Source: Cordilura impudica (taxonomy: Eukaryota; Arthropoda; Insecta; Diptera; Scathophagidae). From it: a stretch of 64,000 nucleotides of DNA. Shown here in pieces: positions 22,647 to 34,161 of the stretch. The number at the start of each line of letters is the position of its first letter. Position 1 is the first letter of the stretch. The position numbers and the translations under genes are program-made. The stretch lies in contig OY821518.1 in the NCBI GenBank assembly GCA_963682025.1, positions 30,107,991 to 30,171,990 on the forward strand. Reading direction: 5' to 3'. The notes under the pieces were generated by a model, which worked only from the letters and a program-made list of their open reading frames with translations, was not told the origin of the DNA and did no database searches.

Positions 22647-23437
22647 ACAAGTAAGAAAATTATAGTCGGTCTAGACCGACTATATGATACCCTATACCAT
22701 GGCTTAGAGACCCTATCTTTCGGTCCAACTACTTCGATATAGAAAATAAGCATAAACCAAATTTGAGTGGGATTTTTATTAATTTTTTTGGCTGCAGATA
22801 TGAAAAAGTTCATATCGGATGCTATATCTATAACGGGCCTAGGTCCAAAAATGGACCGATCCTGATCATGTTTGGTAAAGTCTCTTGTATTTTGCAAAAA
22901 TATGTACAAACAAAATTTGAGAATAATCAGTGCAATATTTTTGTTTTTTAATAGATTTAAGTGAAGATCGGGAAGCAGCTCTATATGGGGTCAAAGGGAT
23001 CATTTTTGGACTACTCATTAGTGGATGTAATGAACGCATACAAACCCAATTTGAGTAAGATCTATATGACAATTTGGATCTTATGGCAATTTATGTCGAT
23101 TTCATATGGGTAATTTGTATGGGGGCTAGGTCTGAACACGGACCGATTCTCACCAATTTCAATAGCGTTCATCCCATGGCCGATAAAAGCTTATATACCA
23201 AATTTCATCAAAATATATTCATATTTGCGACCTGCAGTTTGATTACAAGCTTTACATGGACACGCAGACGGACGGACGGACGGACGGACGGACGGACGGA
23301 CATTGTTAAATCAACTCAGAAAGTGATTCTGATTCGATCGGTATAATTAAAGATGGGTCTAGGTCAAATATTTTTGGTTGTTACAAACAGCAGCACAAAG
23401 TCATTATACCCAAACCACATAGTGGTATAGGGTATAA
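22647..23437 (-). mobile_element. family A Helentron-like element, full length
   Basis: ACAAGTAAGAAAATTAT, the palindrome AGTCGGTCTAGACCGACT, ATACCCTATACCATGG, about 700 bases of core, a (GGAC)n tract at 23268-23301, then CATAGTGGTATAGGGTATAA. This and the copy at 63128-63920 are the best-preserved in this orientation. It encodes no protein; the frame rich in THRRTDGRTDGR is the microsatellite read through. Confidence 0.85.
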
Positions 23438-24060
23438 AAATTAGGTAAGCTGAATTATTTTTTTCTAATAAATTACTAAGCTATCTATTAGTTTTAAAAT
23501 TTATTTAAGATTCATTGTTTTTAAAATTTTTTTTGCAGCTAAAAAATTAAAAAAAGAAAACCTCATACAATGAAACTAAATTTACATTAAATATTATTTG
23601 GCACCTTTAAGTTTTTTTATGCAGAGAAATTTGTGCTCCAATAAATCCCACAAATTCTCTATAGTATTAATTTGAAACTTTTTTTAAATATCGCATAAGT
23701 TTGAAGCTCTGAGAACATTGCTAAGTGTATCCCTTACTTGGACTTTAGATACTCTAATGCCACCTATGTTTACAAAATATTGGTCTCTACTGAAGGGATT
23801 TCAATAGTTTTTCTGCTCTAAAAAAATAATGCAAAAAGGTAATGCAATTTTTCACATAGTATCCAATTATTTCCATAAAAAAGCCATCCCTGTTTTTATA
23901 AAAATAAGCAATAAATAAGAAATTATACTAAGTTCTGATCATAGAAGAAAAGTAATTAACTGTAAATTTAAATGGTATTAGAATTTAAAAGTTAATTATC
24001 GGCAACAGTATGCAAATGGTAACCATACCCAGCAGTGATTATAATATTGAATGTAAGACA
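23438..24060. other. unassigned sequence
   Basis: AT-rich with no recognised gene or repeat. It may be interior sequence of a family C element spanning 20494-24112. Confidence 0.35.
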
Positions 24061-24061
24061 C

Positions 24062-24112
24062 AGGGTGGAGGATATCAAGGATCCGTCACAACCGAATTTT
24101 AGATTCTTACTT
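24062..24112 (+). mobile_element. family C 3' end
   Basis: GGGTGGAGGATATCAAGGATC, a weak hairpin around ACAACCGAAT, then ATTCTTACTT. It matches the reverse complement of 49526-49577. Only the terminus is certain. Confidence 0.6.
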
Positions 24113-24130
24113 AATTAGGGTATAATATAT

Positions 24131-24498
24131 AATTCCAGCACTCGCAATTCGAGGGCAAATCTACGAAATTTTATTTTTTCATTTAATAAAGACCCTAAAG
24201 GCATGCTTCACAATTCAACTCATTTTAAATGAAGAAAACAAACACAATACATTAACACAAACACATTAACAAATTTAATAAACACACACATGGCATTGTA
24301 TAATGTTTATATATGTGTTAGTAGCAACTTTAAGCGATAATAACTCCAAAAAAATATTCCAGACGATGAAAATCTGTAAATCTGGATAATAGCTAAAAAG
24401 AAATACCTTTCAAATGATACATTTTTTGTCAAAATCAAGGTAAAACTGTGAAACTTACATCGGTCACAAAAAATCGCCTTGCCTATTAATATTATAGA
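24131..24498 (-). mobile_element. family B Helitron, 3' tip lost
   Basis: The CTAGCAG tip is missing (the text starts ATTCCAGCACTCG), but the hairpin and interior match and the other end ATTAATATTATAGA is intact with the expected flank. It abuts a short family A copy. Confidence 0.75.
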
Positions 24499-24733
24499 TA
24501 CCACTACATGGTTATGGTATAATGACTTTGTGCTGATTTTTGTAACTACCAAAAATATTTGACCTAGACCCATTTTTTATTATACCGATCGATTCAGAAT
24601 CACTTTCTGCCACTCAAATTTAGTTTATGTTTATATCCTATATCCAAATTGTTGGACCTAAGAGATAGGGTCTCTAAACGCATGGTATAGAGTATAATAT
24701 AGTCTAGACCGACTGTAATTTCCTTACTTGTTT
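24499..24733 (+). mobile_element. family A element with large internal deletion
   Basis: From TACCAC..GGTATAATGACTTTGTGC to TATACCGATCGATTCAGAATC the left end matches family A; it then jumps to CCACTCAAATTTAG and the palindrome end TAGTCTAGACCGACTG..CTTACTTGT. About 550 internal bases are missing relative to full copies. Confidence 0.75.
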
Positions 24734-25857
24734 TCTAACAAAATTCTTAACTGTATGCTGGCTTCATCAGCCTTTCATCTCAATACGAACGCTATTCACG
24801 ATGCTCTGTAAGTAGCCTTATTATGTATTCAAAAATGTTTTCATATTTTCAATAACAATTATAAAAATTCAATGTTGCATTTATTTAAAATTTTGTATCG
24901 ATCTTCGATAACACAAAGTTTTCTTTATTTGTTTTTAAAAATCTTTGAACTTGACCTCGTCTGTATTAGCATACTTTATACGTTGTTTTGTACTTCCTAT
25001 ATTGCATGAATGAACCGAAAATTAATTTCAATATTATTTAACATATTTATTTTTGGTTGAAAACAATCAAATTATCCAAACATTTATCTTTGAGGTGGTG
25101 CATTGCTGTAAATGGTGATGTGAATACATATAGCGAACCGTATCGGTTTAGTTTAGTTCAATGACCTACCTTAAGATAAGTCGAATTATGTGACAAAAAT
25201 AAATATTAAATAGAAAAAGGCAGAAGGCGTAGAACTTTACCATAATTTGAATATGAAGAAAAAACTGTTTAATTCATATTTTTATTTTTGGGATCTTCAC
25301 ATAAAATTATGTAAACTTACAATAATACCCACACTGTTAAATTGTCTGAAGATCTTTGAGCAGATTTTGGATATTTGGGGTGTAGTTTATTACGCCAAAT
25401 TATTTCGAAAAACGGCTATTTGTTAGCGTATTTGTGAAACTTGCACCCAGAAACTGCAAGCCGAATTGGGGCATACAGATTTCAAAAATGTCACACTGTA
25501 CTTAAAGAAAAAAATTTTAAGTTTTGTATATAGAGTTATTATGGAAAGAATAAAAAGTGTTGCCTGTCAAAATAAAACTAATAGCAAAAATCATCGAATC
25601 CAATATTAATAAATTCTTGTCGAAAATTTCAAATCAGTGTTAATAAAAAAGTCATTAAAAATAGCACATTTTCTAATTTTCGCGATTTTCCCCGCCGAGA
25701 AATGAATTCGGAATCAGTATATTAAATACTTGTAAAATATTCATCAAATGTATATCGGGAAAAAACCCCATTTTGTCGGACTGTGTAATTATTGAAGTCT
25801 TAAAACTAATGCCAGTGCCAGACAAAATTATTGCATCTATCAAAATATAGCCCAAAA
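24734..25857. other. unassigned sequence
   Basis: No gene or known family. Possible decayed coding text near 25410-25460 was not convincing. Confidence 0.35.
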
Positions 25858-25954
25858 TGTATCACCCTGTCAGAAGATGTCATAAGTTTTGCAAATGTCA
25901 GTTATGTTTTGATATTTGTGAAGTAAACAGATACAGAACACAAGTCGACAAACC

Positions 25955-26345
25955 ATGGAGCGCTATACTCCTCAAAAACGCTAAGTACAATATGTGACAG
26001 AATAGCCGCCGAAAGCCCTCGTAGAGATCGTTCCGACGAGAAAATTATTTTTTCGAGCACTCTGTATAACACGTGATACAGAACAATGGCTATTTTGAAC
26101 GTTGCATTTCCGGGTCGCTTAATTTCTCTTTTTGGCGATTTGCAGTGACGGATATGATCGCCCGATTTGGCCATTCTAGATTTCTTTCTTTGGGGGTTTT
26201 TGAAGTCACGGGTTTATGTGAACGAGCCATAGACTTTGGAAGAGAAATCTTTTTTAAACGCAGCCGGTCAGAGTAAAGTATCATACTTTGCAATATTTTG
26301 AAAACTTGACTAAAAATATTGCCAATTTTTATTTTGCCATATATC
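25955..26345 (+). pseudogene. Tc1/mariner-type transposase relic, internally deleted
   Basis: An N-terminal MERYTPQKR at 25955 is followed within a few codons by stops, then KIIFS near 26040 (around the first catalytic site), FPGRLISLFGDLQ near 26105-26145, and RSPDLAILDFFLWGFLKS..VYVNEP near 26150-26225, the block around the third catalytic residue. Most of the helix-turn-helix domain and the second catalytic block are deleted. It is a different lineage from the copy at 9850-10912. Confidence 0.65.
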
Positions 26346-26394
26346 AGTAAAATGTCCAGATATTAACCTTTAAAAAAATCTTTTTGTTAAATAT

Positions 26395-27172
26395 TTATAC
26401 CCTATACCACTATGTGGTTTGGGTATAATGACTTTGTGCTGCTGTTTGTAACAACCAAAAATTTTTGACCTAGACCCATCTTTAATTATACCGATCGAAT
26501 CAGAATCACTTTCTGTGTTGATTTAACAATGTCCGTCCGTCCGTCCGTCTGTGTGTCCATGTAAACCTTGTAATCAAACTGCACGTCGCAAGTATAAATA
26601 TATTTTGATGAAATTTGGTATATAAGCTTTTATCGGCCATGGGATGAACGCTATTGAAACTGGTGAGAATCGGTCCATGTTCAGACCTAGCCCCCATACA
26701 AATTACCCATATAAAATCGACATAAATTGCCATAAGATCCAAATTGTCATATAGATCTTACTCAAATTGGGGTTGTATGCGTTCATTACGTCCATTAATG
26801 AGTAGTGCAAAAATGATCCCTTTGACCCCATATAGAGCTGCTTCCCGATCTTCACTTAAATCTATTAAAAAACAAAAATATTGCACTGATTCTTCTCAAA
26901 TTTTGTTTGTATATATTTTTGCAAAATACAAGAGACTTTACCAAACATGATCAGGATCCGTCCATTTTTGGACCTAGTCCCTATATAGATATAGATATCC
27001 GATATGAACTTTTTCATATCTGCAGCCAAAAAAATTAATAGAAATCCCATTCAAGTTTGGTTTTTGCTTATTTTCTATGTCCAGTTAGTTGGGCCTAAGA
27101 GATAGGGTTTCTAAACGCATGGTATAGGGTATCGTATAGTCGGTCTAGACCGACTATAATTTTCTTACTTGT
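26395..27172 (+). mobile_element. family A Helentron-like element, full length
   Basis: TTATACCCTATACCACTATG at the left, (GTCC)n near 26530, GGTATAGGGTATCG and the palindrome AGTCGGTCTAGACCGACT near the right, ending ATTTTCTTACTTGT. It is opposite in orientation to the copy at 22647. Confidence 0.85.
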
Positions 27173-27239
27173 TTTATATGAATTAGCTAATATGAATATA
27201 CATATGTTTGCGGACACCTAAACAATTCTAAGCATTTAA

Positions 27240-28340
27240 ATGAACATCACCAATTTGCGATTTTCGGTTTGACAATTGTTGATTTTGGCGTTTTTTGTGA
27301 TTTGTGTAATTCGCGACCTTCGGTTTTGGCATTTTTCGATTAAGGTGATTTTTGATTTTGGCCATTTTTGATTTCAGCGATTTCTGATTTTGACGATTTT
27401 TGTTATTCCCGGTTTTCGGTTTTGGCAATTTTTGATTTCGGTGCTTTTACTTTTTGTGATTTTTGTTATTGTTTCATTCTGTCAATTTTTGTTGATTGCG
27501 ATTTTTGTGACTCGCGATTCACTGTTTTGGCATTTATGACTTTACCGATTTTTGTTTTTTATGATTTTTGATTTTGCCTTTTTTTGTTTTTTGCGATTTT
27601 GGCGATTTTTGACATTAGCGATTTTTGTTTTTAGCGATTATTGATTTTGGCGACTTTTGAAATAAGCGATTTTTGGTTTTGTGATTTTAGATCTTGGCGA
27701 TTTTTTTTATTCGCGATTTTTACTTTTGGCAAATTTTGTTGTTATCTATTTTTGTTATTCGCGATTTTCGGTTCTGATAATTTTTATTTTGGCGATTTTT
27801 GTTTTGGCGACTTTTGATATTCGCGATTTTCGGTTTTGGCGATTTTTGACTTTGACGAATTTTTTTTTTTTAGATTTGATTTTTGGCGATTTTCGATTAT
27901 TACGATATTTGTTTTTAGCGATTATTGATTTTGGCGATTTTTGGCATTGGCAATTTTTGTTTTTTGCGATTTTAGATCTTGGCAATTTTTGATTTATGTG
28001 ATTTTTGGTATTCGCGATTTTTACTTTTGGCAAATTTTGTTGTTTTCTATTTTTGTTATTCGCGATTTTCGGTTGTGATAATTTTTATTTTGGCGATTTT
28101 TGTTTTGGCGACTTTTAATATTTGCGATTTTCGGTTTTGGCGATTTTTGACTTTGACGAATTTTTTTTTTTGTAGATTTGATTTTTGGCGATTTTTGTTT
28201 ATTAAGATATTTGTTTATAGCGATTATTGATTTTTGCGATTTTTGGCATTGGCAATTTTTGTTTTTTGCGATTTTAGATCTTGGCGATTTTTGACTTTGA
28301 CGAATATTTTTTTTTTGCGATTTTTGTTTTTGGTGATTCC
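27240..28340. repeat. degenerate GCGATTTTTG-type tandem array with a 300-base higher-order unit
   Basis: The array is built of units like GGCGATTTTTGATTTT and ATTCGCGATTTTCGGTTTT. A higher-order repeat of about 300 bases lies within it: TAGATCTTGGC recurs at 27689, 27973 and 28275, and TACTTTTGGCAAATTTTGTT at 27721 and 28022. A related short array is at 39700-39840. Open frames here are repeat artefacts. Confidence 0.8.
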
Positions 28341-28600
28341 GTCCATATTTTCCACGAATACTCACAAAAGTTTCATGACTGTCATTTTCATAGTACTTCA
28401 AATTTTTTGTATAAGAGGTGCCACGCCCATTTGTCCGATCCCGACGATTTTTCTTTGACTACTCACATTAATAACCCATAAACTCGGACAAAGTTCCACG
28501 CCCACTGATCTGATCTCGACCATTTCTTTTCCGAGTACTAACATTGACAACCTATGAACTCACACACAGTTCCATGGTTTCTCTATTACAGTACTCTAGA
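28341..28600. repeat. repeat units adjoining the GCGATTTTTG array
   Basis: Two diverged units of about 90-140 bases contain CCACGCCCA..GATC.CGAC..TTTT and ACTCACATTAATAACCCATAAACTC. The same combination follows the related array at 39840-40480, so array plus these units form one dispersed repeat family. Confidence 0.6.
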
Positions 28601-29260
28601 TATACGACACGAAATAATTACCTTCTATGGTGGATGCCACGGCCACTGGTTCGATCTCGCCGTCATATTCAATGGTTAAAACGAGATATTCTGAATTTAA
28701 CCGTGGTCGTACGAGCACAAATTATGCAGATCGTCCTAGTCTTCCAAACGAGGCAGTTACCGAAGAAAACGTAAGAAAAGTTAATCAGATTGTATTGGAT
28801 GATCATAAAATTAATGAGTGAGATTGCTGGCATTATAAAAATATCAGCAGAGCAAGTTCGGCATCTTCGGAAAAATAATAACTAACAAGTACTATATTGA
28901 GTTTTGGGACAGATTGGATGAAGAAATTAAGAAAAAACGACCCGACTTAAATAAGAAAAAAATCTTCTGCCAGCATGACAATGCACCGCGCATTCGTCTG
29001 CTTTGGCTTCAGAAAAATTGAAGTCCTTAGATTACGAATTGCTTCCCCACCCCCCGTATTCTCCAGATTTGACCCCCAGCGACTACTATGTTTCCCCAAC
29101 CTTGAAAAAGGGAAAGATGAATTCATCTTTCAAATGATGAATTCATATTAGAGACGGAAGCCTATTGATTTGAAATCTAAAAAAACTGTTTTTTCAATGT
29201 TAAGCCACGGAGTTTTCTCTCCATGTAGTGTATTCATAGTTTAACGGAAGTAAAATTCAA
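28600..29260 (+). pseudogene. mariner-type transposase relic
   Basis: The frame from 28627 contains FNRGRTSTNYADRPSLPNEA followed by VTEENV..VNQIVLDD, the N-terminal DNA-binding region of irritans-like mariner transposases. After a deletion come YYIEFWDRLDEEIKKKRPDL and CQHDNAP (second catalytic Asp, near 28970), then LPHPPYSPDLTPSDYY (third site, near 29045-29090). The first catalytic region is deleted and frames shift, so it is dead. Confidence 0.75.
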
Positions 29261-30889
29261 AATTTAAAACTTTTTTTTTTCTTAAGCGGTTACTAAGTAA
29301 GAATTTTCAATTTACTACATTTCAAGGCTGTGCTATTGACCCATATTACTCAGAATCACTTTCTAAAATGATCGCTTTGCAAATTGAGGAGAATCAGTGA
29401 TTGTTTAGACCTAGCCCCAATCATACAAATGATGCCTCTATTTTTGACTTAATAGACATACACCAATCACATACGATAGAAACTTTAAAATATGTCCATC
29501 AATCTCAAAGACAAAAGTTGATATTCTTTCGCAAAGGGAGTTTTTACATTTTAAAAGTATCAAAAAAAAACTTAAGTAGTACATTATTTTTGTACAGGGG
29601 CAGGAGTAAACATTAATACACATTGATATTCAATAACTTCTGTGCCTGCCAAACTTAATGAAAAAGTAATTATTTGTAAATTGGAAAAATAATTAGAAAT
29701 TAATTACAATTACAAACTTTTTGAATACTTCAAAGGCTACAAAAAGAAGATGATTATTCAATTGTTGTTTTTTTCTTCTTCTTTTTTGTGCCGGCATCTT
29801 TTTTACAATTCAAAGAACAGCTAAGAGGCTGAAAATGTAAATAAATATTACAGTATAAAAATCCCCAACCGTGCTTAAAACTTTAAGGAACAAAAAAATA
29901 AGACACCAGAAGAAACCAGTTGTTTTAATAAATACTTTTGTATATAAAGAAAATTACCCAGTGAAATGAAGTGCAAAAGAAAACATTTTGCCAGAACTCT
30001 GAGAGAACACCAACACAAATACACACACACACACACATACACATAATTATAAAACCTAAGAAAAGAAATTGGCTGAGAAATGCAGCCAATTAAATACTTA
30101 AGATTAAAACTCCACTTTGGCAGGAGTAGAATTGTTTAAATAAGCAAATAATGCCAGGGTGGAGGAGCAAGAGTAAGAGTATGGGAAAATTCATTACAAA
30201 CAAATTAACAAATAAATCAAATTTCAATACGAAATTATTTTGTTTGCTCAAAACAATTTATAATGATTTTCAAGGGAAAGAGTGCTGGAAAATGATTTTA
30301 AGTCAGGAGATTTTCGTGCCATGCCTAAACGCTTCTTAAAATTGTTGATGTTTACTATTAATGTATATCCTGTTCATGTTGATGATGGTGATGATGTCGA
30401 TGAATCTGACAAGTAGTGAAACGCAAGTGATGCAAAATGTGAACAACCTCTTCAAAAATCATTTATCTAAATTAATTCCTGTCGTTTACATTTGAAAAAC
30501 AAATCAAAGATTAAGACAAACATTAGTTTTAACCCTGGTATACAAGTTATTCGTAAACTCTTCACCCCCCGCCACCCCCGCACTCCATCACTATCACATT
30601 TGTAGAAAATTATTTAAAACAATATACAACAGCAGAGTTTGTTATAAGACGACTATACAACGGAAGGATATTTTGTGGCCTCACCAGGCATTTGTAATAA
30701 GAATAAGAAAGCTGGCATTCAGTGTGGGCAATACAATGTTAAAAAAAAGGCGATATAGTGAAATATATTCAGAATTCTGATAAAACATAAAAAACTAAAG
30801 TTTGATATTAACTTTAGTTTGTCAGAAGACAGATTTATGTGTATTTGAGAACGTAAAAGTGACTTCAGTATGGTTGTGATCACATACTT
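29261..30889. other. mostly unassigned; small relics and simple repeats
   Basis: 29340-29440 holds a short family A relic (CAGAATCACTTTCT, GACCTAGCCCC). A CA-dinucleotide tract lies at about 30014-30038 and GATGGTGATG repeats near 30380. I recognise no gene. Confidence 0.45.
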
Positions 30890-31465
30890 ATTCAACCTAG
30901 TGATTTTTTTATAATCTATAGATTTTATTATTCCCGATCTTCAATTAAATCTAACAAAACAAAAAGGGCATACATTTATCCTAAATTTGGTTTTGACATG
31001 TTTTTGCAAGAAATAAGTGACTTTACTAAATACGCTCGGTCCATTTTATGACCTAGTCCCGATACAAAAAAAAATATGCTACATGAAACTCATCATATCA
31101 GTTGGTAACAAATTCATAACAATGTCAGCAATTAGGTGCGCCTTAAAGACTTTCCCAAACTCATGGTATAGAATATTGTATACCACTATGTATTAATCAG
31201 GTATAATCATCAGTCCAAAAAGAAACCACGTAATCCTCATATAAAGCTGTTTCCCGGTTTTCACTTGTTATTGAATAGATTTGTCTAAAATTTGGTCTAT
31301 CTCAATTTTTGAGAAAATTAGGTGACTTTATTAAATAGAGTCTTGAACGGTACATTTTTTGACCTAGTTCCCATATCAAAATAACATCAGATATAAACTT
31401 TATCATATCTGCATGCTCCAAATTAACAATACCACTGTAATTTGGTTTACGCTTATTTTCTATTA
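30890..31465 (+). mobile_element. two old family A copies in tandem
   Basis: The first relic spans about 30890-31180 (CCGATCTTC, GACCTAGTCCCGATAC, CATGGTATAGAATATTG). The second, 31180-31465, restarts with TACCACTATGTATTAATCAGGTATAAT and repeats the same order. Both are strongly diverged and lack the microsatellite. Confidence 0.6.
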
Positions 31466-31575
31466 AATGAGTTTTTAATGTCTCAAAAGGAAATTTTCAA
31501 GTCAGTATAAAAGGAGGGATGGAATAGCTTTATCTAAAATGGAGTATGAGTGGACTTGCGTACATATGTATATAT

Positions 31576-32282
31576 TAGGGCGACTCGATTTGTAGGGAGG
31601 CAAAAAAATCGTTCAAGTGACAAGGAAAATCATATTCTAGGGATCAAAATGAGAAACTTTGCCCAAGGAATCATACCTTTAAAACGAATTCTGATGTCCC
31701 GACTTTTGACCTGTCTTGTCTGTCTGTCTGTCTGTCTGCCATGGGGCAACCCCATTCCCCCTCATGCTATTGATCTGGAACTTGGCCCATTGTCTTGTTG
31801 TGACTACAGATTAATTTTGGGGTAGTCACGCATAGTCACGGAGTGATCTAATAGTTATTTACCCTCATCCGATCGATCTTTTTGAATAACATAACATAGA
31901 AAAGGCGTATGATTGTTATTTACTACCAGAGTAGAAGATACGTATACGTATGAGTGTTAATTTTAATATTAAATCAAACATAGTCAGCCCAATTCTAAAC
32001 AAAAATGGTAATTTTTTGAAATGTTTGTATGGGGAACCCCCAGGGGGTGTGCCACTGGCATGGGAGGGTCGGCCCTCCAAAGTTAGTGGGGGTCGATCAT
32101 ACATTTGGACTCGATTGGCGCACTCTAAATGGGTTAAAATGAGACAGACAGACAGACATGTCAAAAGTAGGGACATCAGAATTCGTTTTAGAAGTATGGT
32201 TCCTCGGGCAAAGTTTCTTATTTTGATCCCTAGAATACAATTTTCCTTGTTACTTGGACGATTTTTAAATCGACCCGCCCTA
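31576..32282. mobile_element. hAT-like non-autonomous element with long inverted repeats
   Basis: The ends are TAGGGCG...CGCCCTA, flanked on both sides by the exact 8-base duplication GTATATAT (31568-31575 and 32283-32290). The inverted repeats extend about 160 bases (for example GGAAAAT..TATTCTAGGGATCAAAAT and ACGAATTCTGATGTCCC). An 8-base duplication and a (C/T)AGGG terminus are typical of hAT elements. It has no transposase frame. Confidence 0.85.
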
Positions 32283-33206
32283 GTATATATGTTCTGCTTA
32301 GGAATGGCCTTAAAACAGAAAGGCTTAAAATACAAAGTAAACCAATGATTTGCTTTATGGATTAAAATGGACGTGTATATTATTAATAGCATTTTCTAGG
32401 AAATAGACTTAAACAATTTAACCTTTAATGGAGCATCAGTGAGGTATCATCCGATGATCTTTGCTCAAAAGGCAACTTTTCTTAAAAACCATTTATTCTC
32501 AAAATGCCCCTTTCATTAAAAGAATGCTTTATCGTTTAAAAAGTGTGTTTTCTTATAAAAAAAATATTTTCTAAAATAAGTAAATTTTTTTAAAATAGTT
32601 CCTATTTTAATAAAACATCCTTTTCTTAATAAGTACCTTTTCTTACAAAAGTACTTTTTTTAATTACCTTTTAAGTATAATTCTTAAAAAGTGCCTTTTC
32701 ATAAAAAAGTAACATTTCCTAAAAAATTATCTTCCTTAAACAAAATACTTATTCTTAAACAAGTAGTTTTTCTTAAAAAATAAATTTTTCTTAAAAAATT
32801 ATGTTTTCTTATGTGGTGCATTTTCTAAAAAGTACCATTTTTCAAAAAGTACCTTTTCTAAAAAAGTACCTCTTCTTAAAAAAGTACCTTTGCTCAAAAA
32901 AGTAATTTTTCTTCAACAAGTAAATTCTACTGATAAAAGTAAATTTTTTTAAAAAATTACCTTTTCTTAAATGGTACCTCTATTGCAAAAGTACCTTTTC
33001 ATAAAAAAGTACCTTTTCTTAAAAAAAAAATACCTTCCTTAACAGGTACTTATTCTTAAAAGAATTAATTTTCCATAAAAAAAGTACTTATTCGTAAAAA
33101 AGTAGTTTTTCTCTAAAAAAAAAAAGTAAATTTTCTTAAAGAAGCAACTTTTCTTAAAAAAGTAATTTTTCTTCAAAAAGTACATTTTTCTTTAAAAAAA
33201 AAGTTA

Positions 33207-34161
33207 GGGAAATTGGTCGGTTGCCGGCACTGGTATGATGTCGGCACCCTGGCTAGCTTTTCACAGAAAGATCATATGGCCATTCTAACAAATGTCAAAT
33301 GTGCGTTTTATTAGCACGTTCTTACTGCGCCGAATATCGAAGAAAACAGAAGCACGTGCTTTGATTTTACAATTAAAATATTTGTTAACGAGTGAAATTC
33401 AAATTTTAAGTATTATACAAGTATTGGTGATTTGTCTAGTGTTTTAAAATGAAGTAAATCAATCGAAAAGGTAAGTACATTGAATATTTGTGAAACAAAT
33501 TCAGTCTATTTTGTGATTCAACAATAAATGCCACGAACGAGTTCGCAACCAGACGTTTTATTTTCACTTTTCAAAATGGCTGCTTAAATCGGTTGTCGGC
33601 ACGGCTTTTTTTTTCTGAAAAATGTTGAAATATCACCAGGGATGTACATGTAATTAATTTCAGTGTTGTTTTTAAGAAATGTTTCGATATTTTTAGCCAG
33701 GTCACCCCCAAAACATTCGTTTTCTTCAAAGAAGATTGATTGTGATGCCACGATTAAAGCAATCAAATGAATTTTGGTGGAAAAGCTGCCAATAAAATCG
33801 ACTGCTGCAGCGTACTCGATCCTGATGACGATTACTGTGAAAAATGCCATTGACTGTCATTAAAATAAATAAATTTCCTTTTTTTATTTTAATACTGGTG
33901 GTCCTCATTCATATTCTTCTATTTTCAGTGGATTTTCTTAGGGTGCCGATAACCGACCACATTTTTGTAAATGGCAAAAAAAAAAGCATTTTCCTAACTG
34001 TTAGTAAACATTTTCCAATGTAGAGAATAAACTCAATTCCTTCACCAGTTATTAGCTAAAGTATGTAGCTTTTCAGCGGTATGCATGTGTCGACATATTG
34101 TGTAATTGGACAAAAGTTATAAGCCTAAAACAAGAGGCTACCAGCAACCGACCACTTTCCC
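33207..34161. mobile_element. element with inverted repeats GGGAAA.TGGTCGGTTGC
   Basis: The left end reads GGGAAATTGGTCGGTTGCCGG; the right end, reversed, GGGAAAGTGGTCGGTTGCTGG. Inner copies of the CGGTT..CGGCAC motif occur near 33588 and 33945. The flanks on both sides are the GTAC/TTAA array, so this is an insertion. The interior has a GTAAGT donor-like and a TTTTCAG acceptor-like site but no convincing protein. I could not assign a superfamily and see no clear target duplication. Confidence 0.65.

Noticed and set aside
23074..23346. Recurrent 70-90 codon frame (MDLMAIYVDF..., ending in TDGRTDGR) seen at seven places
   Set aside because: It occurs only inside family A copies, shifts and breaks between copies, and its end is the GGAC microsatellite read through. 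It is repeat sequence, not a conserved protein.
27681..28401. Frames on both strands of 80-126 codons, rich in FGDF or KIAK
   Set aside because: They come from the GCGATTTTTG array read in sense or antisense.
32465..33200. CRISPR-like impression from repeated short units
   Set aside because: Units are degenerate and contiguous with no spacers, in a eukaryotic genome; it is a tandem array.
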